Part shown: positions 25,692 to 35,193 of the stretch, piece by piece
How positions within the stretch are numbered: position 1 is the first letter of the stretch
Layout: each line of letters starts with the position of its first letter
Source: an uncultured Porphyromonadaceae bacterium
GTDB lineage: Bacteria; Bacteroidota; Bacteroidia; Bacteroidales; Muribaculaceae
Length of the DNA: 64,000 nt
Direction: 5' to 3'
NCBI GenBank assembly: GCA_902495245.1
Contig: CABUWI010000009.1
Location: 1-64,000 of the forward strand
The notes under the pieces: model-generated
The model's input: only the letters and a program-made list of their open reading frames with translations
What the model was told of the DNA's origin: nothing
Databases searched by the model: none
Translations under genes and position numbers: made by a program

Positions 25692-26900
25692 ATGGAGAAC
25701 CTCATAAGGATATCAAACCGACTCGTCAGCCAGACCGACACCACCCTTCACCGCTATCTCTACGACCAAATTAACCGGGACGCGAGACAGGTGATGATAA
25801 AAGGCGCACGCGGTACGGGCAAAACCACCATGCTGCTGCAACAAATCAATGAGAGATTCGGACTGTCGGAAAAAGCGCTCTATGCGTCGTGCGACAACAT
25901 CTGGTTTACAGACAACAGACTTGTGGACCTGGCGGAATGGCACGAGGCGCATGGCGGCACGCATCTTTTTCTTGATGAAATACACCTTTATGAAAGGAAC
26001 TGGCAGCGCGAACTCAAAAACATCTATGACAGTTTTCCGAATTATCATGTAATGTTCACGGGCAGCTCAATCATTCACCTTGATGCAGCCCTGGCCGATC
26101 TGAGCCGCCGTTGCCTGCCATATCGGCTTTACGGACTCTCGTTCAGGGAATGGTTGCAATTCAAAGGCATTGCCGACATCAGTCCGCTGAAATTAGAGGA
26201 CTTGTTGAACGATCATATCAATATGGCATGGGACATTGTCGGCGTTCTCGGCGACAACAAGGTCCTGCCGCTCTTCTCCCAATATATCGGAAACGGATAT
26301 TACCCGTATTTCAATACCGACACTCAGAAAGGCGACTACTACGGCCGCATTGAGCGCAGCGTCGACACGACCATCATGCGCGATCTGCCCGCATACGAGA
26401 AAATCGAATATGAAACACTCTATAAAATGAGGAAACTGCTCTACATCATGTCGACAGAAGTGCCTTTCAGTCTCAACGTGCAGTCGCTGAGTCAGAAAAT
26501 ACAAGTGTCGCGCAACACGATAGTGCGTATGTTCGAGCTGCTGAACAAGGGTGCCGTGCTGCGCTCGCTCCACAGCGGGTGGCGCTCACCTAAGTCTGTA
26601 GCCAAGCCTGAAAAAGTGTTGTTTGACAACGTCGACATAATGGCGGCATTGAGCAGCCTGAACGAAATCGGAACGGTGCGCGAAACTTTTGTATCTTCAA
26701 TGCTCGCTCCGGATCATACGCATTTCGAGCCGGAAGTGGGAGATTTGCTCGTAGACGAAAAGTATCTGTTTGAGATTGGAGGCCGGAACAAACAATATAA
26801 GCAGATAGCCGACATTCCCGACAGCTATGTGATTGTCGACGACCTGGAGACGGGAGTCGGGAACAAGATTCCGATGTGGCTTTTCGGTTTCCTCTACTGA
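25692..26900 (+). CDS. AAA ATPase with DUF4143 domain (first copy)
   Basis: A 402-aa protein of the archaeal-type AAA ATPase/DUF4143 group, which is abundant and of unknown role in Bacteroidales. Walker A is GARGTGKTT (residues 38-46), Walker B is THLFLDEIH, and the sensor strand is HVMFTGSSI. A winged-helix-like stretch (SLSQKIQVSRNTIVRMFELL) and a DUF4143 C-terminus with FEPEVGDLLVDEKYLFEIGG follow. The last part resembles a PD-(D/E)XK-like fold. Much longer upstream frames exist, but the ATG at 25692 directly follows a perfect promoter. Base composition is lower in GC than its neighbours, which suggests transfer. Confidence 0.88.
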   Translation: MENLIRISNRLVSQTDTTLHRYLYDQINRDARQVMIKGARGTGKTTMLLQQINERFGLSEKALYASCDNIWFTDNRLVDLAEWHEAHGGTHLFLDEIHLYERNWQRELKNIYDSFPNYHVMFTGSSIIHLDAALADLSRRCLPYRLYGLSFREWLQFKGIADISPLKLEDLLNDHINMAWDIVGVLGDNKVLPLFSQYIGNGYYPYFNTDTQKGDYYGRIERSVDTTIMRDLPAYEKIEYETLYKMRKLLYIMSTEVPFSLNVQSLSQKIQVSRNTIVRMFELLNKGAVLRSLHSGWRSPKSVAKPEKVLFDNVDIMAALSSLNEIGTVRETFVSSMLAPDHTHFEPEVGDLLVDEKYLFEIGGRNKQYKQIADIPDSYVIVDDLETGVGNKIPMWLFGFLY

Positions 26901-27113
26901 AAGCGGAGGAAAGATTTTTGAACGAATTGCCCATCTATCTACACCATTTTGCTAACGTCCGCCAAATGATATTGACACGCAGATGCGCTCGGCACCAGAT
27001 GGTTGAAATGCATACAGCATATATTTGGAGAAAAAAGAATAAATTCCCTATGGTCATTGGTATGCTCTATTGCTTCTATTGATTTGTGCCGTCAGTTTTT
27101 GGGATTTGTTAGC
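26901..27113. other. Intergenic region between convergent accessory genes
   Basis: This 213-bp stretch lies between the 3' ends of the ATPase gene and the AT-rich gene. It becomes AT-rich toward 27 kb. I see no gene, hairpin terminator or repeat in it. The change in base composition suggests the boundary of an inserted segment. Confidence 0.6.
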
Positions 27114-30100
27114 TTAGTCAATATTCCAATATGCGTCTGGGTCTCCGTCAAAAATCGTGTCGATATCATCATCTGAGTACCCCTCAACATCTTGCGCCCA
27201 AGACCCATTATATCGTTCAAATGTATTACTATCACCATCTTCATTGTCATTGCAATCATAATCCGATTCATCTTCCTGATAATCATAAAAATCATCGCAA
27301 GACTCATCTGTAAATATGTCCATCTCTGAAGTCCATGCTCCAACTTCCTCTTGTTCCTCTGGCAAAACACTTTCGACCTCATCAATCTGTTTTTTCTCAT
27401 GAATAAGCTTAAAAATCGTGTTTAAAAAGTGGGAAACTTCGAAATTTATTTGCCACAACTGGCTATCACTAATTTCCCTTTTTGCTAAAATCCATAAAAA
27501 ATCGGCAAATTTATACTTTTCCCACTCTGATGCCGGATTTAAGAAAGTAAAACAGCGAGTACATGGATTTTTCATGCACCATCGAAACGGTATACCATAT
27601 GACGAATCCGTATTTTTATATATACTGCAATTACATATATATACATCATTCTCCTGATATCGAATAGGATAATTGGTATGTTCAGGGAGGCCATACCCCT
27701 GATTCTCTCCAAAACCCAATTCGTCGTTAAACAAGTTACACTTGTCATCTATATTATACCTTGTAATATACTCTTTCAGTCTAATTACATCTTTTTCATG
27801 AATTATATACCCAGCATCTGCACAGCCATCTTCATAACGCAAATAATTAAAATTCCGTTTAAGTACATCTTCTGCAATATTAATATTTGTTTCATCTAAA
27901 TAATCTATCTCATAACCATTAAAATCTATTGGTGTTTCATAAAAACACACTTTATAATTATATCCATCACATTCCGGCACAGATACAAGTTCCACATATC
28001 CATTACGCGAAAAATATTCTGTATCTTGGCTCCTATAAGACAGAAGTGTCCACCCCACGCACTCTTTGAAAAAGTCTTTCAGGGCTCTAAACATAGCAAA
28101 CGGTCCTCCTGCAAACATGGTAAACGCAGGCTTCAGCATGGTGTATTTTATCGAATGCTTTGGAGAACTCAGTTTTGTTTTTAAGATTGTAATCAGAGCA
28201 TAGATTGCCGATGAAATATTACCCTTTCGATTACAAATCCAAAAGAATTCATTTCCTTCTGTTTCTTCAACGTTTTGTCTGGCTTGAGCCTCTAAAATCT
28301 CCGTAAAAAAATTTAAAATATCAAGATTTATCCGATTCTCATCGTATAACTTGAACATAAAACGGAAGACTCTTTTTTGAATATCGTCAGGAAACTCCCC
28401 AAAGAATGTTTTTAAGCCAAGGAGATTCACATTATCATCAGGAGACAATGCCCATAGATATATCTCGCCAAACCCTTTAATAGAGCCTGCTATACTATCC
28501 TTATATCTGTTATTTAGGATGTTAATCGCTTGCATTATTAACTGAGTATTTGAAAAAGATAAAACGTCTTTGGCTATTTGAGACTGGAAACAATCGCGAG
28601 TCAGGCATGATGCCTTAAAATTATATTGAGAATATGCGTCTGAAAGTATTTCCTTCACCTTTTTCTCACCTGGAGTATAGAGCAATTCTTTCTCAAATAA
28701 ATACCAACAGTCATCAGGAGAAATTATTGATATTATATCGTCCTGAATTATTCTATATACATTACTAGAAACATCTGGATTTGTATACTTAGATTTTTCT
28801 TTTAACCATTGCAAAAAATCGCAAATCGTCTTAATCTCAGAAAATTCGTAACCGATATAACCCGGGTTTATATATGGTTGAACAACTCTATTCAAATCCA
28901 ATTCTTCCCTTTTTAATCTAAGGATGTATAATTGCAGTTCATCTGGAAATGTAAATCCCCAATGGTCGCAAAGTTCTTTTAGATGTTCAACAGAAGTATA
29001 ATTCTGGGTAAGCTCAATATACTTGTCAATAAAAACTCTGTCGGATATATATTTAAAACTGTAAGCGGCTTTTAACTCTTCTACACTGATATCCCCAGAA
29101 TACTTCGCGACCAACAAATCTGAAATCTCAGAAACAAATCCACTACTAATCCATTGAGAGAATGTTTCAATCAAATTTTGAAAACTATATGGAGATATCT
29201 CTAATTCTTCTATGGTTTGTATCAGTTTATTCTTGAGCGTTTTTGATATAAAAGCATCAAATAACGAACTTACTTGATTGGGCAACTTTTTATAATCCGA
29301 AATGATATTCTCTGTATTAAAAATATCAGGATAATCAGATTCTGTGAACTTGTTCAACTCATCAAAGAATCTACCTATACTCAATATAAGTTCTCTATTC
29401 CCCCAATCTATTATGCAATCTAAATCGATGTTTGAATTTGAATGGGCTTGTATAACCTGAACGCGGACATTACCTCGAACTCTTGGGAATCCTCGTTCTA
29501 CATTTCGAGAGAGAGAACTTAATCTTTCCTTACTCAAAGCACAAAATGGCACACCCTCACCTGGAAGATGTTTTGCATTGCAATTTCTATATACATATAT
29601 TCGTTCCCTGAAATGACAATATTCTGTAGCTGTTTTGATATTTCGAATCTTGTGAGTCAAAAAGAGATTGGCGATTTCTACTGATGGGAATCCATAAGAT
29701 TCACTAAGCATCGCTATATTACGTTTGCAAAAATCAATTGGCAGCACTGGTTGTAGAAGAGGACAATCATGATACACCTCCTTTAATTCATCGTCAGACA
29801 GCCTGGTTAATAAGTATGTCCAATTTTCATGTACACAATCATCAATAAATAAATCGGGATATAATGAACGCTGTATTGATAAATCTAATTTCCATATTTT
29901 GTCACATCTTCGAGACCGAATATTGCTTAGGTAATCATCATGTGAACGGCGCTCTTTTGAAACTAAAATATGAAAGAGGTTTATACACTCCTCACTATTT
30001 TTCCCGTAATAATTTTTTCGCGATTTAGGAACCGGGGGAATCCACAAACTGGGATCCAACAAATTCACGTATAAATATTGATTTTCTTTGGAATCTGTCT

Positions 30101-30701
30101 GCCAGTATTGAGTTTGCTTTGTACGGAACTGCTTTCCAAATAAAGCATATTCTTCCTCTATTAAAGTTGGTATAGAAATTTTATGGTATTCACCATTCGG
30201 TATATAGTCTTCATCTTCAAAGACATCATCAAACTCCCAGCCTAACTCTTCTATAGTTGTGTCTATATCTATTAGTTCCTCATCAAGTTCCTCTAATGCG
30301 CCTAAAGGACGTGTATCATTTTCTTCTGGTCCTATCCCTTCAGCTTTAGACGATTTAGGCTCATACTCATGAAATTCCTCCAATTCATAAATATTCTGGT
30401 ATCTGATTTGAGTACGTTTGATACTATCATTCCAATTTTTAGAATCGAATACAGAAACAAGTTCTTGCATAAACTCTTTGTCGAAATTAAATATAGACGC
30501 TTGTTGTATATTCGACACTACATCATTTTCATTTATATCAAAGAAAACAAGGCAGCCTGTCTTTATGTTTTTTACGCATTGCTCTTTGCTGAACAATATA
30601 GGAGACGGCGAATCCCACGTAGGGCCGTCATTATACCCATATACCAAAATGCCTTTCTTCTCTTTAAGACTATACCTGTGAACGTATCCAATTTGTTTCA
30701 T
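27114..30701 (-). CDS. Large AT-rich protein of unknown function with cold-shock-like N-terminus
   Basis: A 1,195-aa protein that I do not recognise. Residues 1-65 (MKQIGYVHRYSLKEKKGILVYG, broken here, then ILFSKEQC, IKTGCLVFFDIN and VSNI) follow the strand pattern of a cold-shock OB fold. Residues 100-180 and the last 95 are very acidic. The middle is helical and rich in Leu, Ile and aromatic residues. A cysteine cluster, C-x-C-x16-C-x4-C-x2-C, lies at about 1023-1050 and could bind zinc. No signal peptide or membrane helix is seen, so it is probably cytoplasmic. Its AT-rich codons contrast sharply with all neighbours and indicate horizontal transfer. A nucleic-acid-related or defence role is possible, but this is speculation. 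Confidence 0.8.
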   Translation of the reverse strand: MKQIGYVHRYSLKEKKGILVYGYNDGPTWDSPSPILFSKEQCVKNIKTGCLVFFDINENDVVSNIQQASIFNFDKEFMQELVSVFDSKNWNDSIKRTQIRYQNIYELEEFHEYEPKSSKAEGIGPEENDTRPLGALEELDEELIDIDTTIEELGWEFDDVFEDEDYIPNGEYHKISIPTLIEEEYALFGKQFRTKQTQYWQTDSKENQYLYVNLLDPSLWIPPVPKSRKNYYGKNSEECINLFHILVSKERRSHDDYLSNIRSRRCDKIWKLDLSIQRSLYPDLFIDDCVHENWTYLLTRLSDDELKEVYHDCPLLQPVLPIDFCKRNIAMLSESYGFPSVEIANLFLTHKIRNIKTATEYCHFRERIYVYRNCNAKHLPGEGVPFCALSKERLSSLSRNVERGFPRVRGNVRVQVIQAHSNSNIDLDCIIDWGNRELILSIGRFFDELNKFTESDYPDIFNTENIISDYKKLPNQVSSLFDAFISKTLKNKLIQTIEELEISPYSFQNLIETFSQWISSGFVSEISDLLVAKYSGDISVEELKAAYSFKYISDRVFIDKYIELTQNYTSVEHLKELCDHWGFTFPDELQLYILRLKREELDLNRVVQPYINPGYIGYEFSEIKTICDFLQWLKEKSKYTNPDVSSNVYRIIQDDIISIISPDDCWYLFEKELLYTPGEKKVKEILSDAYSQYNFKASCLTRDCFQSQIAKDVLSFSNTQLIMQAINILNNRYKDSIAGSIKGFGEIYLWALSPDDNVNLLGLKTFFGEFPDDIQKRVFRFMFKLYDENRINLDILNFFTEILEAQARQNVEETEGNEFFWICNRKGNISSAIYALITILKTKLSSPKHSIKYTMLKPAFTMFAGGPFAMFRALKDFFKECVGWTLLSYRSQDTEYFSRNGYVELVSVPECDGYNYKVCFYETPIDFNGYEIDYLDETNINIAEDVLKRNFNYLRYEDGCADAGYIIHEKDVIRLKEYITRYNIDDKCNLFNDELGFGENQGYGLPEHTNYPIRYQENDVYICNCSIYKNTDSSYGIPFRWCMKNPCTRCFTFLNPASEWEKYKFADFLWILAKREISDSQLWQINFEVSHFLNTIFKLIHEKKQIDEVESVLPEEQEEVGAWTSEMDIFTDESCDDFYDYQEDESDYDCNDNEDGDSNTFERYNGSWAQDVEGYSDDDIDTIFDGDPDAYWNID

Positions 30702-31081
30702 ACTTCTCTATAACACACTTATATTTCCTTCCTATTTCACCTATAACCCGCAACTTCGACAACTGTAACCAATCGGAATCAGCTTCACTTATCAATCATC
30801 TCCATATTGGGACAATGGTTGCCCAGAATTTCCTGATACGTCAAAGTTGAGCATATACATATGATTTATGAATGTCAAAATGATGTCGAAAATTTCTATT
30901 ATATTCATAGGCATTTTAAATTATTGTAACAGTACAAAGGTACGATATTTTCAGCAAAAAACCAATAATGTATCTGCTTTTGGAGGTTATTCCTCACTTC
31001 ACGCAGCAAATGACGACAAATCGCACAATAAATAGACAGTAAAAATAGCATGTATAAATGTATAAATGGCAAATGTAATTA
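30702..31081. other. AT-rich intergenic region upstream of gltX
   Basis: About 380 bp without a gene. It contains the promoter of the AT-rich gene (30935-30965), leaving that gene a leader of roughly 230 nt. I see no open frame of note and no strong hairpin. GC content rises again near 31.1 kb, marking the other edge of the atypical segment. Confidence 0.6.
30935..30965 (-). promoter_or_regulatory. Promoter of the AT-rich 1,195-codon gene
   Basis: On the reverse strand TTG (30965-30963), a 20-bp spacer and TACCTTTG (30942-30935) make a perfect -33/-7 pair. The foreign-looking gene therefore uses a host-type promoter. Confidence 0.65.
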
Positions 31082-31113
31082 TTTGCGTGGTGGCGGCTTT
31101 TTTTGTAACTTTG
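31082..31113 (+). promoter_or_regulatory. Promoter of the gltX operon
   Basis: TTTG (31082-31085), a 20-bp spacer and TAACTTTG (31106-31113) form a perfect promoter, 24 bp before the gltX ATG. Confidence 0.75.
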
Positions 31114-31137
31114 CAGTCAGTTATATAACCGAAATTT

Positions 31138-32676
31138 ATGGACAGAGAAGTCAGAGTAAGATTCGCCCCGTCGCCGACCGGGCCGCTTCACATCGGCGGT
31201 GTGCGCACCGCGCTATACAACTACCTGTTTGCCCGCCAGCACGGCGGCACAATGATTCTCCGCATCGAGGACACGGACTCACAGCGTTTCGTGCCGGGCG
31301 CCGAGGCCTACATCAACGAGGCTCTTCATTGGCTCGGCATCGAGATTGACGAGGGCGTGGCCGAGGGCGGACCCTACGGACCCTACAAGCAGAGCGAGCG
31401 CCGCGACATTTATCGCGAGCACGTGAAGATGCTTCTCGACGCGGGCCGCGCCTACATCGCGTTCGACACCCCCGAAGAGCTCAATGCCGCCCGCGAGGCG
31501 ACGCCCAACTTCCAGTATGACAGCCACACGCGCGGCAAGATGCGCAACTCGCTGACCATGGAGCCGGCCGAGGTTGAGCGCCTCATCGCCGAGGGCACGC
31601 CCTACGTTGTGCGCTTTAAGATTGACGGCGGCCGCGCCGTGGAGGTCAACGACCTGATTCGCGGCAAGGTGGTCATCAAGAGCGACATTCTCGACGACAA
31701 GGTGCTCTACAAGAGCGCCGACGACCTGCCCACGTATCACCTGGCCAACATCGTAGACGACCACCTGATGAAGGTGAGCCACGTTATCCGCGGCGAGGAG
31801 TGGCTGCCGAGCGCCCCGCTCCACGTGCTGCTCTACGAGGCGTTCGGCTGGGCCGACACGATGCCCGAGTTCGTCCACCTGCCGCTGCTGCTCAAGCCCG
31901 ACGGCAAGGGCAAGCTGAGCAAGCGCGACGGCGACCGCCTGGGCTTCCCCGTGTTCCCCCTGCTATGGAAAGACCCTGAGACGGGCAACATCTCGCGCGG
32001 CTATCGCGAGGACGGATATCTGCCCCAGGCCGTGGTGAACTTCCTGGCCCTGTTGGGCTGGAACCCCGGCGACGACACGGAAATCATGTCGATGGACGAG
32101 CTGATCAAGCGCTTCTCGCTCGACCACTGCTCGCGCTCGGGCGCCAAGTTCGCCTACGAAAAAGGCACCTGGTTCAACCACCACTATCTGCAGGCGCTGC
32201 CCGACGCCGAACTGGCCGCCCTGTTCCGTCCGATTCTGAAAGAACACGGCGTGAACCCCGATGACTTCAGCGACGAATACATTCAGAAGGCCGTCGGCAT
32301 GGTGAAAGACCGCATCAACTTTGTGCGCGACCTCTGGCAGCACGCCGGTTTCTTCTTCAAGGCACCTACCGAATATGAAGAGAAGAGCGTGCGCAAGCGC
32401 TGGAACGAGAACACTCCCGACTATCTGACTCAGATTATGGGCTGGCTGCGCGAGCTGCCCTCCCCCTCGGCGGCCGACGCCGAGCAGCCGGTGCTTGACC
32501 GCATCAAAGCCAACGAATGGCACATGGGCAACGTGATGAACGCGCTGCGCCTGGCCGTCGTGGGCGAGTGCAAGGGCCCGCACATGTTCGACATCATGGA
32601 GCTTCTGGGGCTGCCCGAAGTCGAGAGACGCGTGCAGGCCGCGATTGCCAACATCAAACCCGCAGCGCAGCAATGA
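31138..32676 (+). CDS. gltX: Glutamyl-tRNA synthetase
   Basis: Charges tRNA-Glu with glutamate. The 512-aa class I synthetase has the HIGH-type motif PSPTGPLHIGG (His at about 18) and the KMSKS-type motif GKLSKRDGDRLGFP (about 258-271). Between them is the conserved RIEDTDSQRF. The C-terminal anticodon-binding part is helical, and the length is normal. It is the first gene of a forward operon. Its stop overlaps the next start by 4 bp. Confidence 0.96.
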   Translation: MDREVRVRFAPSPTGPLHIGGVRTALYNYLFARQHGGTMILRIEDTDSQRFVPGAEAYINEALHWLGIEIDEGVAEGGPYGPYKQSERRDIYREHVKMLLDAGRAYIAFDTPEELNAAREATPNFQYDSHTRGKMRNSLTMEPAEVERLIAEGTPYVVRFKIDGGRAVEVNDLIRGKVVIKSDILDDKVLYKSADDLPTYHLANIVDDHLMKVSHVIRGEEWLPSAPLHVLLYEAFGWADTMPEFVHLPLLLKPDGKGKLSKRDGDRLGFPVFPLLWKDPETGNISRGYREDGYLPQAVVNFLALLGWNPGDDTEIMSMDELIKRFSLDHCSRSGAKFAYEKGTWFNHHYLQALPDAELAALFRPILKEHGVNPDDFSDEYIQKAVGMVKDRINFVRDLWQHAGFFFKAPTEYEEKSVRKRWNENTPDYLTQIMGWLRELPSPSAADAEQPVLDRIKANEWHMGNVMNALRLAVVGECKGPHMFDIMELLGLPEVERRVQAAIANIKPAAQQ

Positions 32677-33644
32677 TTCGCGCGGGCATACTTGGCGGCG
32701 AGGGTTTTGCCGCCGGCGAGCTGATTCGCCTTCTCATCAACCACCCCGACGTGGAGTTGAGCCGCGTGCAGAGCCGCCTCTACGCCGGCCGCATGATTAC
32801 GGAAGTACACCAGGGCATGGAGGGCGAGACCTATCTGCGCTTCACGCCCGACGTCGAACTGGACGACCTCGACGTCGTGTTCTGCTGCTACCCCCACGGC
32901 CACACGTCGCGTCTCTTCGCCGAGACCCCGATTCCCGAGGGACTGAAAATCATTGACCTGAGCCGCGACTTCCGCATCGAGGGCGAGGGCAACGAGTTTG
33001 TCTACGGCCTGCCGGAACTAAACCGTAAGCGTCTGGTTCACGGCGTCACGAAGGTGGCCACCCCCGGCTCTTTCGCCACGGGCATCGAGCTGGCCCTGCT
33101 GCCGCTGGCCAAGAACCTGCTGCTCAACTCGCCGATTCACATCACGGCCATCACGGGCTTCAGCGGCTCGGCCGTCGAGAAGTCGAGTCCCGACCAGCTG
33201 GCGTGGCACCGCGACAACGTCAGCATCTACCACCCGCTGGCCCATCAGCACATTCCCGAAATACGCCAGACGCTGACGGCACTGCAGTCGACCTTCAGCA
33301 GCGACATTCACTTCATTCCGATGCGCGGCAGCTTTGCGCGCGGCATGCTCGTAACGGCCTACATGGACATGGCCGTGAGCGTCGACCAGCTGCGCAACAT
33401 CTACGAAGACTATTATGCCGACCACTCGTTCACGTTCATCGTTGACCGCCGTCCCGACCTGAAAGACGTGGTCAACACCAACAAATGCCTGATTCACCTC
33501 GAAAAGGTGGGCGACAAGCTGCTAATCACGGCCGTGATGGACAACATTCTCAAGGGCGCCGCCGGCCAGGCCGTGCACAACATGAACCTGCTTTTCGGGC
33601 TGCACGAAAAAGTGGGTCTGGCCCTGAAATCGAGCACAATCTGA
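32673..33644 (+). CDS. ArgC-like reductase with catalytic cysteine replaced by serine
   Basis: A 323-aa protein clearly related to N-acetyl-gamma-glutamyl-phosphate reductase. The NADP loop is AGILGGEGFAAGELIRLL, followed by IDLSRDFRI and YGLPELNR, with HQHIPEIRQTL carrying the expected active-site histidine. The end is AAGQAVHNMNLLFGLHE. However, the conserved GNPGC active-site loop reads ATPGSFATG, with serine at residue 133 in place of the nucleophilic cysteine. The enzyme may be altered or have another role. It is coupled to gltX and followed by lysS, not by other arginine genes. I therefore do not assign argC outright. Confidence 0.85.
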   Translation: MIRAGILGGEGFAAGELIRLLINHPDVELSRVQSRLYAGRMITEVHQGMEGETYLRFTPDVELDDLDVVFCCYPHGHTSRLFAETPIPEGLKIIDLSRDFRIEGEGNEFVYGLPELNRKRLVHGVTKVATPGSFATGIELALLPLAKNLLLNSPIHITAITGFSGSAVEKSSPDQLAWHRDNVSIYHPLAHQHIPEIRQTLTALQSTFSSDIHFIPMRGSFARGMLVTAYMDMAVSVDQLRNIYEDYYADHSFTFIVDRRPDLKDVVNTNKCLIHLEKVGDKLLITAVMDNILKGAAGQAVHNMNLLFGLHEKVGLALKSSTI

Positions 33645-33682
33645 TAAACAACCGAATAAACCAACACGTTATATAAGAACAT

Positions 33683-35191
33683 ATGGCAACACTGAGCGAA
33701 CAAGAGCAGATACGCCGCAACTCCATGGAGCAGATGCGCGCCATGGGCATCGAACCGTATCCCGCAGCCGAATTCACGGTTACGGGCTATTCAGATGAAA
33801 TCCGCGACAACTTCACCGACGACGCCGAGCCGCGACAGGTGGCCGTTGCCGGCCGCATCATGTCGCGCCGCATCATGGGCAAGGCCGCCTTCGTGGAGCT
33901 GCAGGACAGCCACGGCCGCATTCAGGTCTACATCAGCCGCGACGACATCTGTCCCGGCGAAGACAAAGAACTGTATAACACCGTCTTCAAGAAGCTGCTC
34001 GACATCGGCGACTTCATCGGAGTGCGCGGCTTCGTGTTCCGCACCCGCACGGGCGAAATCACCGTCCACGCCAAGGAGCTGCTGGTGCTGAGCAAGAGCC
34101 TGCGCCCGCTGCCCATCGTCAAGGTGAAAGACGGCGTTACCTACGACTCGTTCGACGACCCCGAGCTGCGCTATCGCCGCCGCTACGTCGACCTGATTGT
34201 CAACGAGGGCGTGCGCGACATCTTCGTGAAGCGCACCAAGGTGTTCAACTCCATGCGCAACTTCTTCAACGAACACGGCTACATGGAAGTGGAGACGCCG
34301 ATTCTGCAGTCGATTCCCGGCGGCGCGTCGGCCCGTCCGTTCATCACCCACCACAACGCGCTCGACATTCCGCTCTATCTGCGCATTGCCGACGAGCTCT
34401 ATCTGAAGCGCCTCATCGTCGGCGGCTTCGAGGGCGTCTACGAGTTCTCGAAGAACTTCCGCAACGAGGGCATGGACCGCACCCACAACCCCGAGTTCAC
34501 GTGCATGGAAATCTACGTGGCCTATAAGGACTACAACTGGATGATGGACTTCACCGAGCGCATGCTCGAACGCATCTGCCTCGAAGTCAACGGCACCACC
34601 GAGGTCAAGGTGGGCGACAACGTCATCTCGTTCAAGGCCCCCTTCAGCCGCGTAACCATGACTCAGGCAATCAAAGACTTCACCGGCATCGACATCACCG
34701 GCATGGACGAAGAGCAGCTGCGCGGCGTTTGCCGACAGCTCCACATCGACGTCGACCCCTCGATGGGCAAAGGCAAGCTCATCGACGAGATTTTCGGCGA
34801 AAAGTGCGAGGGCAACTACATTCAGCCCACGTTCATCACCGACTACCCCATCGAGATGTCGCCCCTGACCAAGCGCCACCGCTCGAACCCCGAGCTGACC
34901 GAGCGCTTCGAACTGATGGTCAACGGCAAGGAGCTGGCCAACGCCTACTCCGAGCTCAACGACCCGATTGACCAATATGAACGCTTCGTCGACCAAATGA
35001 ACCTCGGCAAGAAGGGCGACGACGAAGCCATGATTATAGACCACGACTTTATCCGCGCGCTCGAATACGGCATGCCCCCCACATCGGGCATGGGCATCGG
35101 CATGGACCGCCTGGTCATGCTCATGACCGGCCAGGTTGCGATTCAGGAAGTGCTGCTGTTCCCGCAGATGAAGCCTGAAAAGAAAGACTGA
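33683..35191 (+). CDS. lysS: Lysyl-tRNA synthetase, class II
   Basis: Charges tRNA-Lys. The 502-aa protein has an N-terminal OB anticodon-binding domain (VAVAGRIMSRRIMGKAAFVE) and the class II catalytic core. Motif 1 is around GYMEVETPILQSIPGGA, motif 2 is KNFRNEGMDRTHNPEFT, and motif 3 is PPTSGMGIGMDRLVML. The start follows argC-like by 38 bp and has no separate promoter box, so it is probably cotranscribed. gpsA begins 2 bp after the stop. Confidence 0.96.
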   Translation: MATLSEQEQIRRNSMEQMRAMGIEPYPAAEFTVTGYSDEIRDNFTDDAEPRQVAVAGRIMSRRIMGKAAFVELQDSHGRIQVYISRDDICPGEDKELYNTVFKKLLDIGDFIGVRGFVFRTRTGEITVHAKELLVLSKSLRPLPIVKVKDGVTYDSFDDPELRYRRRYVDLIVNEGVRDIFVKRTKVFNSMRNFFNEHGYMEVETPILQSIPGGASARPFITHHNALDIPLYLRIADELYLKRLIVGGFEGVYEFSKNFRNEGMDRTHNPEFTCMEIYVAYKDYNWMMDFTERMLERICLEVNGTTEVKVGDNVISFKAPFSRVTMTQAIKDFTGIDITGMDEEQLRGVCRQLHIDVDPSMGKGKLIDEIFGEKCEGNYIQPTFITDYPIEMSPLTKRHRSNPELTERFELMVNGKELANAYSELNDPIDQYERFVDQMNLGKKGDDEAMIIDHDFIRALEYGMPPTSGMGIGMDRLVMLMTGQVAIQEVLLFPQMKPEKKD

Positions 35192-35193
35192 CA

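Noticed and set aside
32673..33644. ArgC-like gene as a pseudogene
   Set aside because: The frame is intact, of full length and coupled to its neighbours, with other active-site motifs kept. Only the cysteine is changed.
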